Position numbers and translations under genes: made by a program. Below are positions 51,102 to 60,410 of a DNA stretch of 64,000 nucleotides, one piece after another. The number at the start of each line of letters is the position of its first letter. Position 1 is the stretch's first letter. The stretch is from Carpediemonas membranifera. Taxonomy: Eukaryota > Fornicata. The notes below the pieces were generated by a model. It made no database searches. It saw nothing but the letters and a program-made list of their open reading frames with translations, and was not told where the DNA came from. Location of the stretch: positions 620,001 to 684,000 of the forward strand of contig JAHDYR010000064.1 of assembly GCA_019828565.1 (NCBI GenBank). Reading direction: 5' to 3'.

Positions 51102-51203
51102 CCTCATCCCTGGCGCCTCATCCTGGCGCCCTCATCCCTGGCGCCCTCATCTTGGCTCCCTCATCCTGGCGCCTCATCCCTGGCGCCGTCATCCCTGGCG
51201 CCC
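51102..51203 (+). repeat. minisatellite, about seven units of 14-16 bp
   Basis: Tandem copies of CTCATCCCTGGCGCC with one- or two-base variants (CTCATCCTGGCGCC, CTCATCTTGGCTCC). It lies 12 bases after the foldback repeat. A second small array, four copies of GGTAA, is at 51321-51340. Confidence 0.8.
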
Positions 51204-51340
51204 ACACAGCACCCCTACGCCAGCGCCATCAATCCCCAACGGCACAGTAAACAGAAAATGCACTTTATGCTCTTACACCATGGCGTTTGGAGACGAAAAC
51301 GAACACCCATGGTACCTGCAGGTAAGGTAAGGTAAGGTAA

Positions 51341-51973
51341 TTTCCGGTGATCGCGTTCGTTGCAAGTAATCACCATCATTGATCGCAACAGGCCGGGCAC
51401 GGAGGCAGGCCCAAGTGATCCAGGGGCTGGTCGATCTTGCAGATCATGCCACAACACTGCATCTAGTCCCATCTAGTCCCAATTCACGCGTGTATATACG
51501 CTACAGAGGACCGTATCTGGCCTTAGGAAACGGCTATGGGGTGCAGGTGGTTAATCCTTAAAGTGCGTTGCATCGATGCAACAAGCAACTACCTCAAACG
51601 TGCGAGCTACCATCGATTTCTTGGCATCAACACGACTCATTGAAGTCAGATAACTATGCGGTCAGCAATGAGCACACTAAACAACATCACTGTGCCAAAA
51701 TACATCTTTGGACATCAGGCATGCCACAGAACATGTAAGCAACATCAAACCCGCCTAATTCCAGCTCATTTAGTCAATAAACACATCAACACATTCCAAT
51801 ATCTCCTCATGATGCGCCAGATGGCAAGTGACTCTGGCCTGCTCCTCCGGTGAATGACGATCGACAACGACAATCTTAGCCCGCAAGTGACCTAATTGAT
51901 GTGGTATCCCGCTGTACGTCCAAATGTCTGCTGCAGGTCATGAACCGCTGGCTACACGGGCATATCCAAATCT
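51341..51973. other. intergenic region
   Basis: About 630 bases, AT-richer than the surroundings, with no gene or RNA recognised. It follows the 3' end of the broken OTU-like gene. Confidence 0.35.
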
Positions 51974-52752
51974 TTATTCAATCTCAACGACCTCGCACTT
52001 CTTCTGGTACAGCGTGGCGTGAGCCGGATCGCCTTCGATGACAATAGCGAAATTATCTGTCAACCCCCACATTCCTGCATCGGGTGCAAGCATGGTGGTG
52101 CCATCAAACAGGTATAAGATGGCGGAGATGCCTTGCATGCCGTTGTATCCGTCGTATGACTGGACAACAAGGATGTTCCGCTTCTGTTTCCTCGCCCAGA
52201 CTCGGATGGCGTTCGAGTTATAGTAGCCGGAGTCCGGATCTGTCAGGCTACGCTCCGTGAAATTCTTCTTAGACCAGTACTTGGCCTTCACTGACTGGCA
52301 GAGGCCACGCTGCCACCTTTCGAAGTCGCCATCAACTCTGCCACCCAACTCAATGGCTTGGAGACAATATGCAACGCAGTTGCCGTCACTCTTGACATGA
52401 ATCGCGGTACAGCCAGCCGTGAGAGCCTCCGCGTTGATGCACGTCTGCACCGCGGCCTCAGAGGTGATGCGAGTCTGAGTCTCCGGCTCAGTCTGGATGC
52501 AGGCGTCGCATTTGGTCACGTCCTCCTCATGTGACTCACCCTTCCTCTCCTCTGTCACCACCTCCTCGTGTGCCTCGCGCTTCTTCTCCTCTGTCACCAT
52601 CTCCTCCTCGTCTGACTCCTCTGAGTTGCTATCGACATCAGCGATCTTCTGAGGGATTGTCATGAGGGCCTTGCGCTTCATGTGGATTGTGTCGCTCTTC
52701 CCCGTACGGCGGGGGGTACTCGTTCGTGCTTGGTGTGTGCCCGACTGGGGTA
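51974..52752 (-). pseudogene. 3' part of OTU-like gene split by Ty3-3
   Basis: From 52752 the frame reads QSGTHQARTSTPRRTGK, an acidic stretch (SNSEESDEEEMVTEEKK), then an OTU-like domain: HVKSDGNCVAYCLQAIELGG, where DGNC matches the OTU nucleophile box, a WARKQKRNILVVQSYDG strand and FAIVIEGDPAHATLYQKK, where the His could be the catalytic base. OTU proteases remove ubiquitin. The ATG at 52681 could start a 235-residue product by itself, so partial function is possible. The first part of the gene lies at 57437-58143. Confidence 0.65.
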
Positions 52753-52809
52753 TGTGCCATTGTTGGCTTGCGCAGGTAGATCTGTTTACATAAACTGCAC
52801 TGGCTCTCA
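52753..52809 (-). repeat. 3' LTR of Ty3-3 (57 bp)
   Basis: On the minus strand TGAGAGCC...CAATGGCACA, directly after the polypurine tract. No difference seen from the other LTR. At 57 bp it is far below the usual few hundred bases. Confidence 0.88.
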
Positions 52810-52837
52810 CTTCCCTCCTCAAGGCGAAGCTAGCCAG

Positions 52838-54589
52838 CTAACGGCGGCCATTGCCCCGGAACTTCCGCTTGTAACGTGCGAAGAGGGGCATGAGACCTGG
52901 GTTGAGGCGTAGGTAGTCATCCAGGGCGGCGAGGCGGTCGTAATATGCGTTATACGGAATGTACGAGTCCTCGGAGTCTTCTAGGCCTTCCCAGTGGACG
53001 AGGAGCTCGAGGCGTCGGTTGCGCTCGCGGTGGCCGACGATGGCGGAGACTTGTTGTTCGTCTTGTTCGTATGCGGCGATGCGCTCGAGTGTCTTGAGGT
53101 CTGCTGTGCCTGGGTCGAAGCGAATGAGGCGGTCCTGGTGGACGAGCAGCTCGGACTTGGTGACGAGGTCACGGAGGACGAATGTGTTGGGGATCTTCCC
53201 TTCCCTGAGGAGTTGTAGCGGGCCGCGGACTGGAGGCAGAATCTTGGATGGGGCCTTGTGAGGATATCTCAGGAGCACTAGGCGTTCGAGTTTCCAGTCG
53301 AAGTTGTCCGCCGGTTGGGTTTGTGCGGCCTTGTGACGCTCGTATGCGGCGATCTTCGCGCGGGCTGCGTCGTGCATGGCCTGTATGTCGGTGTGGAATG
53401 CGTTAATGGCCTGGATGGTAGGTGTGTCTTGCGTCGCCTTGGCGGCGCTGATGATGCGTGACTCCGGGAGGGCCGTGAGCGCGGACGTGTGTCCGAAAAG
53501 CAGCTCGAACGGCGTGAAGCCGGTAGTCGAGTGTGTCGAAGTGTTGATAATGTGTTGCACGATTGGGATAAGTGCGGGCCAGTCGGTCGTTTCTGAGTCT
53601 AGTAGCAGGGCGCGCAGTCTGCGCATGATGGTCCCATTGACTCTCTCGACAACGCCGTTACTCTGTGGGTGGTACGCCGTGGAGAACCTGTGGTTCAGGC
53701 TGATCTTCTTGTTGAGAGCGGCGATGGTTGAGTTCTTGAACTGACTTCCCTGGTCTGTCTGGATCAGGCTGGGTGCGCCGAAGAGCGACCACACCTGGAG
53801 CATCGCGTCGGCGGCTTCTTCTGCCGAGGTTGACGCAACCGGCTTGAGCACAGTGAACTTGCTGAAGACGTCAATGAACACGATCACGTGAGCGAGGCCA
53901 TTCGTCTTTGGAAGCGGGCCGAGCGTGTCTATCTGCACCGCCTCGAATGGGCGGGTCTTCTGGGTCGTATGCCACTGGGCCTTGGCGATGGGGTGGGATT
54001 TGAGCTTCTGGCAGACTGGGCAAGTCGCGACGTGCTCCGCGACGTCTGAGTTCATGGAAGACCAGGTCTTGCCGGCTTCCTTGAGATGGGCGATCGTTTG
54101 TTTGATCGAAGCATGGCCGTTGGCTCCAGCGTGGGCCTGCTGAATGTCGAAGCGGTGGGTGCTGCTGGCGATTTCGCTGATCGCCGCGCCGCTGGGGCGG
54201 GAGAGGGCGTCCGCGACGACGTTAGTTGTCCCTGCGATATGCATGATGTCGAAGGGGTACTCGGATAGGATGAGTCTCCATCGCGTGAGCTTGCGCGTCC
54301 CTTCCTCAGCCTTGCGAATCATCCACACGATGTTCTTGTGATCTGTGAGTACGGTGAATGGCTTCAGCTTGAGAATCTGGCTAAACTCTGGCCGGGTGAT
54401 GCAGTATATGACTGCGTAGAGCTCTTGCTCGACCGTCGCCCAGCGGCGTTGGGTCTCTGTGAACGTCTTTGAGAAGTACGCGAGGGGTTTCTTCGTGTCG
54501 CCCTCGTGTTGCCACAGCACTCCGCCGGCTGCGATTGTGGACGCGTCTGTCTCAAGTGTCCACTTGCAGGTCAGGTTGGGTAGTGCCAA
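52838..54589 (-). CDS. Ty3-3 pol, RNase H-integrase part
   Basis: 583 residues. RNase H begins LETDASTIAAGGVLWQ and has TDHKNIVWM and VADALSR. Integrase follows with the zinc region (GANGHASIKQ, CPVCQ), core IDTLGPLP, QTDQGSQFKN and PQSNGVVERVNGTIMRR, then a GPY/F-like part (KILPPVRGPLQLL) and a divergent chromodomain (LELLVHWEGLEDSEDSYIPY). All integrase acidic residues are present. A frame change between 54589 and 54650 separates it from RT. The stop is 28 bases before the 3' LTR. Confidence 0.85.
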   Translation of the reverse strand: MALPNLTCKWTLETDASTIAAGGVLWQHEGDTKKPLAYFSKTFTETQRRWATVEQELYAVIYCITRPEFSQILKLKPFTVLTDHKNIVWMIRKAEEGTRKLTRWRLILSEYPFDIMHIAGTTNVVADALSRPSGAAISEIASSTHRFDIQQAHAGANGHASIKQTIAHLKEAGKTWSSMNSDVAEHVATCPVCQKLKSHPIAKAQWHTTQKTRPFEAVQIDTLGPLPKTNGLAHVIVFIDVFSKFTVLKPVASTSAEEAADAMLQVWSLFGAPSLIQTDQGSQFKNSTIAALNKKISLNHRFSTAYHPQSNGVVERVNGTIMRRLRALLLDSETTDWPALIPIVQHIINTSTHSTTGFTPFELLFGHTSALTALPESRIISAAKATQDTPTIQAINAFHTDIQAMHDAARAKIAAYERHKAAQTQPADNFDWKLERLVLLRYPHKAPSKILPPVRGPLQLLREGKIPNTFVLRDLVTKSELLVHQDRLIRFDPGTADLKTLERIAAYEQDEQQVSAIVGHRERNRRLELLVHWEGLEDSEDSYIPYNAYYDRLAALDDYLRLNPGLMPLFARYKRKFRGNGRR

Positions 54590-54644
54590 TGCCTTGTTGT
54601 CGGTGCACAGCTCCTTCAGAGCCGCGAATGCCTTGTCGTGTTCC

Positions 54645-55157
54645 TCAGTCCAAGGGAGCTTGTCTAGCTTCTTGGGTGACCCCTTGAGGAGGGCGTTGAG
54701 GGGGGGCTGTGGCTGAGCTGAGTTGCGGGAGGTAGTTTGCGAGGTGGTTAAACTTGCCCATCGTGCGTCTGAGCTCTGTGACGGTGGTGGGGGCGGGCAG
54801 CTCCTTCAGCGCGGCGACGCGGCCTGGGCTCACCGAGCGGCCGGAGCTGTTGATGATGAATCCGCAGACCTCCACTTCGGCGGCGCCGATGGTACATTTG
54901 TCCGCGCGGAGGCGCAGGCGGTTGTCCTTGGCTCTCTGGAGGGTGAGTCTCAGGGTGTTGAGGAATCCTTCTTCGGTCCGTGCGTAGAGGAATATGTCAT
55001 CCACGTAGACCCGGTGGCCGGGGATGCCATCTAGCACGGCCTCCATCGCTCGTTGAAACTTGGAGGGGGCGTTCTTAAGTCCAAACGGGACCCTGAGGAA
55101 CTCGAATTGGTGCCCGGGGACTACGAACGAGGTAAGGTGGATGCTGGCCGGCTCCAT
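54645..55157 (-). pseudogene. Ty3-3 reverse transcriptase catalytic part (separate frame)
   Basis: 170 codons with LRVPFGLKNAPSKFQRAM, the catalytic YVDDIFLYARTEEGF and the thumb region (TELRRTMGKFNHLANYL). It overlaps the end of the gag-pro frame by 83 bases and needs one shift at each end to join it. Confidence 0.8.
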
Positions 55158-57387
55158 CAGCTGCTGCCAGTATCCGGACCGGAGATCGAGTGATGCAAAG
55201 TAAGAGCATCCGCCGGCTTCGTGGGGCAGGTCCCTCAGATCGGGGGAGGGGAAAGGCGTCGTCCTTCGTGGCGTCGTTAAGATCGTTGAATGCGACGCAG
55301 AAGCGGGGTTCGCCGTTCTTCTTGGTTGCCATCGTGTGGCGGCTGGCGTGCTCGGACTGGCTGTCTCGTATGATGCCGAGCTTCTTCATCTTCTCGATCT
55401 CGGAGAGGGCGGCTGAGCCAGCCTCTCCGACAAGCTGTCGAGGACGGCACTTGAGGTGAAAATCGCGTGTGAGTTCGATCTTGTGAGGCTGTAGTTTGCT
55501 GCCTTCGGGCGGGAGAGCCGGGTCGAACACCTCATCGAACTCCTCGACGATGCTTCGGACCTTGTTGGCGAACTCGGTGCCGTGGTCGTCCGGGATCGCG
55601 ACGGCGAGCGAATGCTTCGAGTCCGAGGTTGACGCCGCTTCGAAGACGTCGGCGTCGATCATGTTGTGCTCTTCTAGATCGTCCTTATCATCCGGCTTCT
55701 CGGACGGGAGTATCAGTAGGCGGTCGTTGAGGACGTAGCCGATGTGCCTGAGGAGGTCCTTGCCGATCAGCATCCTGTCGCTGGTGCCTGTGATCATGTG
55801 GACGTCCCAGTCGAGCGTGACGGTTTTGCCATCCATGCCAGGGAGTGTGATGGACATGGTGGCGATCTTGCCCACGGAGATAACGCGGTCGTCCGCGGCG
55901 AACAGGCGGAGGTCCGACTCGCGCCATTGGATGTTTCCTGGTATCTTTGGGGCGAGGTGCTCGGATATGACGCAGACATCTGCGCCAGTGTCGAGCTTGG
56001 CTGGAAGTTGGACGGTTCCGGCGACCGTTACGGTTGTCTGTATGGGAATGGAGGTCGTTTGGACCTCGCCGACGGCGCCATCGCGTTGGTTCGCTCCGCA
56101 GTCCTTGGTTGTATGCTTTGAGTTCCAGCCATGCCTGTCACACCAGCGATTGAAAGACTTCGGGATGTAGAAATGCTCCTTGTCCTTAAACTGCTTGAAC
56201 GGGTCCTGGCCTTCGACCTTGTGGGCCTTCGGCTTCAGCGGCTGGCCCTCGCGAGCAGAGGTGTCCTTGTTCGAGCACTGACTGTTATCATGCGGTGCCT
56301 TATTGTCGGCCGGGATCGGCTTCGTCTTGGTCGACACGGCATAGGCCTGCCAGGGGACGACGATCTGGCCGAGATGGTCGGTCTCGAGGGTCGAGAGGGC
56401 GTCTATGCAGTCGCGGGCGGGACGCCAGTTGCCGTCCGAATCCCGCTCGATCAGCGCCTCGTATAGCGGGATCGCGTCGTCGTCGTATCCCTTGAGGGCG
56501 ACAGACCGGACCGCAGCGCGGAGGGCGCTGTCGGGGATCTTATGGTAGCCATCGGCCTCGACGACGGGGTTGTACCCGTCGCACGCCTTCTGCAGGCGCA
56601 GAGTGTTAAGGCGGTGGGCCGCGTTCTGGCCGTACAGTTGGGTGCCCTTGCTCGTGATGGCCTTGAGGCGTGCACCGCGGTCGAGTGTTGGCATCAGGGT
56701 AAGGTACAGGTGAGGCAGGATGGTCCTGGCCTCGGCGCGAAGCTGGTCACGCACGGACACGGGGGCGGAGGGGGCGGCCGTTGCCGCTGACGGGAGAGAG
56801 TTGACGATTCTCGCGACATCCGCGGCCGATCGGGCCGGTTTGTCGTCCAGGGGGTTCGTTAGCGTCGCGAAGGTGAGGGTCGCATCCGGGTCCGCCTCGT
56901 GGCGGTCGTGGCTGGCCGTGCAGAGGCTGGCGAGCTTATCGTTCAGCTCGGCCTCGGCGCGGTCGTAAACAGCCTGCATCCGGCGCATCGCCGGGTCGAG
57001 AAGCGGGCTGTCCTTATAGGTGTTGGCGGCTGCAGCACAGAGCAAGAAGAGATCGTCCTGCAGAGCGTCGATGATCGCGCGGTATCTTGCGCGGCACGAC
57101 GTGGCGTGTCTGTCAGGTTCTTGCTTGGCGTGTTGTGCCTGCGAGACCACGTCAGGGATAAGGGAGTCCCAGAACGACTCGAAGGTCGGTAACGTGGAGG
57201 TGGGCCGCCATGTGGCTTGTAGAAGCTCGAGGGTCTTTGCCGTGAATGCGTGGGGGAAAGAACGGGGTCTTTTGACGTTACCGACTTCCCGTAACCAGAT
57301 CTCGTACCCCGTTGTGAGGGAAGAGACGTCTATCACGGATAGACCACTGTGTGATTCTGTAGAAGCAGAATATCGATATTGTGCCAT
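55075..57387 (-). CDS. Ty3-3 Gag-protease-RT N-terminal part
   Basis: The start ATG (57387) lies inside the 5' LTR (MAQYRYSASTESHSG); a longer upstream frame belongs to the broken host gene. About 770 codons: a helical Gag, a zinc motif of the form C-X2-HG-X4-H-X4-C (WCDRHGWNSKHTTKDCG), protease (AKLDTGADVCVISEHL with the DTGA triad) and the start of RT (EKMKKLGIIRDSQSEHAS, RFCVAFNDLNDAT). Gag and protease are in one frame, unlike Ty3-1. Frame is lost near 55160, before the RT catalytic box. Confidence 0.82.
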   Translation of the reverse strand: MAQYRYSASTESHSGLSVIDVSSLTTGYEIWLREVGNVKRPRSFPHAFTAKTLELLQATWRPTSTLPTFESFWDSLIPDVVSQAQHAKQEPDRHATSCRARYRAIIDALQDDLFLLCAAAANTYKDSPLLDPAMRRMQAVYDRAEAELNDKLASLCTASHDRHEADPDATLTFATLTNPLDDKPARSAADVARIVNSLPSAATAAPSAPVSVRDQLRAEARTILPHLYLTLMPTLDRGARLKAITSKGTQLYGQNAAHRLNTLRLQKACDGYNPVVEADGYHKIPDSALRAAVRSVALKGYDDDAIPLYEALIERDSDGNWRPARDCIDALSTLETDHLGQIVVPWQAYAVSTKTKPIPADNKAPHDNSQCSNKDTSAREGQPLKPKAHKVEGQDPFKQFKDKEHFYIPKSFNRWCDRHGWNSKHTTKDCGANQRDGAVGEVQTTSIPIQTTVTVAGTVQLPAKLDTGADVCVISEHLAPKIPGNIQWRESDLRLFAADDRVISVGKIATMSITLPGMDGKTVTLDWDVHMITGTSDRMLIGKDLLRHIGYVLNDRLLILPSEKPDDKDDLEEHNMIDADVFEAASTSDSKHSLAVAIPDDHGTEFANKVRSIVEEFDEVFDPALPPEGSKLQPHKIELTRDFHLKCRPRQLVGEAGSAALSEIEKMKKLGIIRDSQSEHASRHTMATKKNGEPRFCVAFNDLNDATKDDAFPLPRSEGPAPRSRRMLLLCITRSPVRILAAADGAGQHPPYLVRSPRAPIRVPQGPVWT

Positions 57388-57436
57388 TGTTGGCTTGCGC
57401 AGGTAGATCTGTTTACATAAACTGCACTGGCTCTCA
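57380..57436 (-). repeat. 5' LTR of Ty3-3 (57 bp)
   Basis: Same sequence as 52753-52809. The gag start codon lies within its last eight bases, so gag has almost no leader and no room is left for a usual primer-binding site ahead of it. Confidence 0.88.
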
Positions 57437-58143
57437 GGTAGGTCGCGGCGAAACGGCGCGGGTGTCGGGCTGGCACCCATGGAGATGTCAGCTGCGTACC
57501 CCACGTCTTGCAGCAGCCTCGTGACGGTCTCCTCCAGCTCGAGTACTCTCTTCTGCGCCTTGTGATGGAGCACTCGTGCCTCCATCGGAAGAGATGGGAG
57601 GTCTTTGTGAATCCAGTCCTTCATTTCGAGCAGCTTGGATACGCGAAGGTATCTGTCGAACTGGACGTCGACGTGGTTGTCCCCAGCAACCGAAGCTGAC
57701 TCTCGAGAGGCGCGAATGCGAAGCTCGCCGTGCACCTCCTTCTGGACTCTATGCCACAGGACGTAGTTGCGAGCGTTATTGTCCTCCCACTCCTTGAGCT
57801 TCTGGGCGATCTTTCTCTCGCGCCGGCGCTTGATCGCGCGTTCTCTAATCTCATCGTCGGACTCGTTGTCAAAGTCCACCTCACTCTCACTGTCGCACAA
57901 CTCAGAATCGTCGACGCCGCTCTCTTCACCACTGTCCACGCCACTCTCATCGTCGACGGGTTCTTTCTTAGCGCTCTCGGCCTTGCCCTTGCCCTTGTCC
58001 TTCTCCTCGGCGTCAATGGCCTCAATAATGGCCTTACGCGCCTTGCGCTTCTCCTGGCTATACACGATATCAGCCTGGTTGTCGTCAACCCACTTCGCCA
58101 GCGCGCCGAGCTTCTTGGAACTTCTTGGTCCGGCGAGTGCCAT
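57437..58143 (-). pseudogene. 5' part of OTU-like gene split by Ty3-3
   Basis: From the ATG at 58143 (MALAGPRSSKKLGALAKWV); the frame is open further up without ATG. About 235 residues, very charged: a Lys-rich helix, an acidic stretch (VDDESGVDSGEESGVDDSE), a basic nuclear-signal-like RERAIKRRRERKIAQKL and a helical region (LEMKDWIHKDLPSLPMEAR). It ends FRRDLP at the target site and would continue QSGTHQ in 51974-52752. No domain is recognised in this half. Host gene or part of another mobile element: undecided. Confidence 0.6.
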
Positions 58144-59288
58144 AAACTGCTTCTTCAACTTATCATGGAGCTCCTCCTTCTCGTCCTTCGTGAGGCGGAA
58201 TTTCGTGGTGATATGGTTCAGGTTGATTCCTTTGGGCCCTTTGAATAATTCTATAACGGCAGCAGAGCATAAAACACGGTTCGAAAGGGCTGATTTTATG
58301 CTCTCTTGCCGTTAGTTCAAGCCAAGGCACGCTTCGGGCGAGCTCCGGCCAAGGGGTCCAGGAGTCAGCTTTTGGGGGAAGGTCTGTGGTGCTCTAACGT
58401 ACCTCGGGACGCACTGTGGAGGCCCCTAGAGTGCTCGGTCATGGCATGTCAGACCAAGGGTGCCTCAAATCTGGATCCATTTAGGATGCACCCCCTAAAT
58501 GTTCCGTTGCAAGCGTCTGACGGGCGTTCTCTGGATACCGACCAAGATGGAGGTCACGTGGATGAACGGACGATAATTACGGTATTCTGGCCATGCCTGG
58601 TACTCTCAAATCATCTATACTGCTCTGTGGTTTATTTATAGTTCATATTGTATGGTCCTGATGGACTTTTGGTACTTGATGTTGTTTAGAGATAATTGTT
58701 GCTTTAATGATGCTCTGCGCCCGCATACTGATGTTTCTTAGTGATATGTGCATGCCTGTATCGTTAAAGCCGCCAGTATTCTTCCTATTCTTCAGTTCGT
58801 CATTTCGGTCTCGTTGCGAGCATAAAGTGCGCGAATGCGCGGGTCAGTTCACCCGTTTTCAGCGAAGCTGATGCGACAACACAGAGGCAAGCGAATCCTT
58901 ACACCCCAGACGTCGCCAGGAAGGCGTTGTCTGCCAGGATCTATAAGCAGTGATGAGATATACGGATTTCAGACTTTCTGCCTGCACGACCTCAAATGTT
59001 GACTCCCCTCGGCACCGAAAAAGGCACCTATATCCATGAATACCCTCTACAGTGATGTATCCACCCGATAAATGGATTTCAAATTTGTCGGGTCTCATGA
59101 TAAATGGATTTCAGACTTTCGTACTGTTGGCCATCTGAGAATTTATGAACGACCTCTAGAATATTTTGAAATGCAAGAACGTGCCTATGGCACTCTTTTG
59201 TACCCCTGAACACGGTTTGACCACTGTTTTGGGCATTTGGAGAGATTCGAATTTTTGTGCATGACGAAAGTCTGAAATCCGTATATCG
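58144..59288. other. intergenic region with hairpin and 22-bp inverted repeat
   Basis: About 1.1 kb without a gene, between divergent ORFs. It holds an inverted repeat of about 22-24 bases at 58251-58315, a perfect 22-bp inverted repeat at 58957-58978 and 59266-59287, a third partial copy (GGATTTCAGACTTTC) at 59106-59120 and two direct copies of GATAAATGGATTTCA at 59067 and 59099. Confidence 0.5.
58957..59287. repeat. 331-bp interval bounded by perfect 22-bp inverted repeats
   Basis: The ends GATATACGGATTTCAGAC... and its exact complement close the interval; the right end stops one base before the ATG of the next gene. It could be a miniature inverted-repeat transposon or a promoter with repeated protein sites. 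No clear target duplication is present. Confidence 0.6.
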
Positions 59289-60410
59289 ATGGAAGGAAGC
59301 CCGCGGGAGATGGAAACAAGCATGCAAGACATGAAGAATGCTTGGTTGTGCACCATCAGCAAGAAATCTTCCCGGAAGTCGGCCGCAAACAACCTTTCGC
59401 GGTTCGTTCAATTCGTACAACGTGAGCGAGGGAGTACCGAGGACGAAGCGCTCTCCGTGATCCGGTCCGAGGAGGTTAGATCGCTTGTGCCCGGTTTTGC
59501 TGCATCATTGAGCAAGGCAACCGCTGCTGTCACTCTCAGTGCCGTCAACTCATTCCGAAACTCCGGCAGAGACAATGTCAAGCCGCTTGGGCAGTTTGAG
59601 CCTGTCGCATTGGAAGCTATTGTCCGACTAGTCTTCCCCTACAATGCGCTGGCTCTTATCATCAGCCACACAGGCATGACTGCCACATCAGCCCGCGATA
59701 TTGATGTGAGCGAGCTCCAGATTCCCCCGGAACTCGCTGACTGGTTGCTATTCACCGGGGCACCATCCGCGATGTCCGCTGTGATGCCTAGCACCTTCTC
59801 GCAGGCTCTCAAGTCGGTCGGGCTGAGTGTTAACCAGCTTCGCTATGCGCCCACTGTGCATGTCGATCTCAATCAGCTCAAGAAGCGGGTGATTGAGACA
59901 CAGAGACGGACGGGCAGGCCCAGGGATCCGACCAAGGTTCGTAAGGTCATTAAGGACAAGCGCATCAGCCTGACCGATGAGCAGTTCAGGCGCCAGTTGG
60001 CGTCCAGTCACTTAACGACCACGCGACGCCCAACGATCCTCGATCTCAACCCGGAGATCCGAAGCTCTGCCGACCTGGTGCCGCCGACGCTCGATGACTG
60101 GCTTTACAAAAAGCTCAGGATGAGGATGGTCCAGCTCCACGACCAGCGTAAGCCCGAGGGGGACGACACGGGGGAGGGGGAGTCTGACGATGAGGCGCTG
60201 TTTGACGAGACAGCAGGCGAGGCAGAGATGCCGGAGACCGCGGTGGAGGGCGAGTCTGACGATGAGGCCGGGTTGGAGATGCTGGAAGGAGAGTGGGAGG
60301 ATGAGGAGAGTTCAGACAGCGATGCCGAGGATAGCCTCGTCGACAACCTGTCATTTGTTCAGTCACAACAGGTTGAGTGTTGTTCGTTTCGCAGACGAAA
60401 CGGGGGGTGA
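59289..60410 (+). CDS. unknown protein, C-terminus altered by Ty3-4 insertion
   Basis: 373 residues from the ATG at 59289. An N-terminal helical domain (SAANNLSRFVQFVQRERG) and a second one (ALALIISHTGMTATSARDIDVSEL, FSQALKSVGLSVNQLRY) recall the order of a tyrosine recombinase, but the catalytic Arg, HxxR and Tyr are not there, so I do not call it one. Residues about 195-235 are basic (VIETQRRTGRPRDPTK). The last 100 are acidic, with two GEGESDDEA-like repeats. The final ten codons lie in what looks like the Ty3-4 LTR, so the original end is probably lost. Confidence 0.5.
   Translation: MEGSPREMETSMQDMKNAWLCTISKKSSRKSAANNLSRFVQFVQRERGSTEDEALSVIRSEEVRSLVPGFAASLSKATAAVTLSAVNSFRNSGRDNVKPLGQFEPVALEAIVRLVFPYNALALIISHTGMTATSARDIDVSELQIPPELADWLLFTGAPSAMSAVMPSTFSQALKSVGLSVNQLRYAPTVHVDLNQLKKRVIETQRRTGRPRDPTKVRKVIKDKRISLTDEQFRRQLASSHLTTTRRPTILDLNPEIRSSADLVPPTLDDWLYKKLRMRMVQLHDQRKPEGDDTGEGESDDEALFDETAGEAEMPETAVEGESDDEAGLEMLEGEWEDEESSDSDAEDSLVDNLSFVQSQQVECCSFRRRNGG

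Larger units (their letters stand above)
52753..57436 (-). mobile_element. Ty3/gypsy retrotransposon Ty3-3 with 57-bp LTRs
   Basis: 4684 bases, complete at both ends: LTRs at 52753-52809 and 57380-57436, a polypurine tract on the minus strand (GAGGAGGGAAG, 52820-52810) and a 4-bp target duplication GGTA at 52749-52752 and 57437-57440. It carries gag-protease-RT-RNase H-integrase but no accessory gene. Taking it out with one GGTA restores an open frame between the two flanking half-genes, so borders and duplication are confirmed independently. Confidence 0.9.

Noticed and set aside
51102-51340. CRISPR-like array or telomeric repeat
   Set aside because: Units are contiguous without spacers and GC-rich; a minisatellite in a eukaryotic context explains them.
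52757-57436. The 56-57-bp direct repeat as a captured gene fragment or an ectopic recombination scar
   Set aside because: TG...CA ends, adjacent polypurine tract, the GGTA duplication and frame restoration show that these are LTRs.
59289-60410. Calling the 373-residue protein a tyrosine recombinase or Crypton-type enzyme
   Set aside because: The helix order is suggestive but the first Arg, the HxxR pair and the Tyr are all missing.
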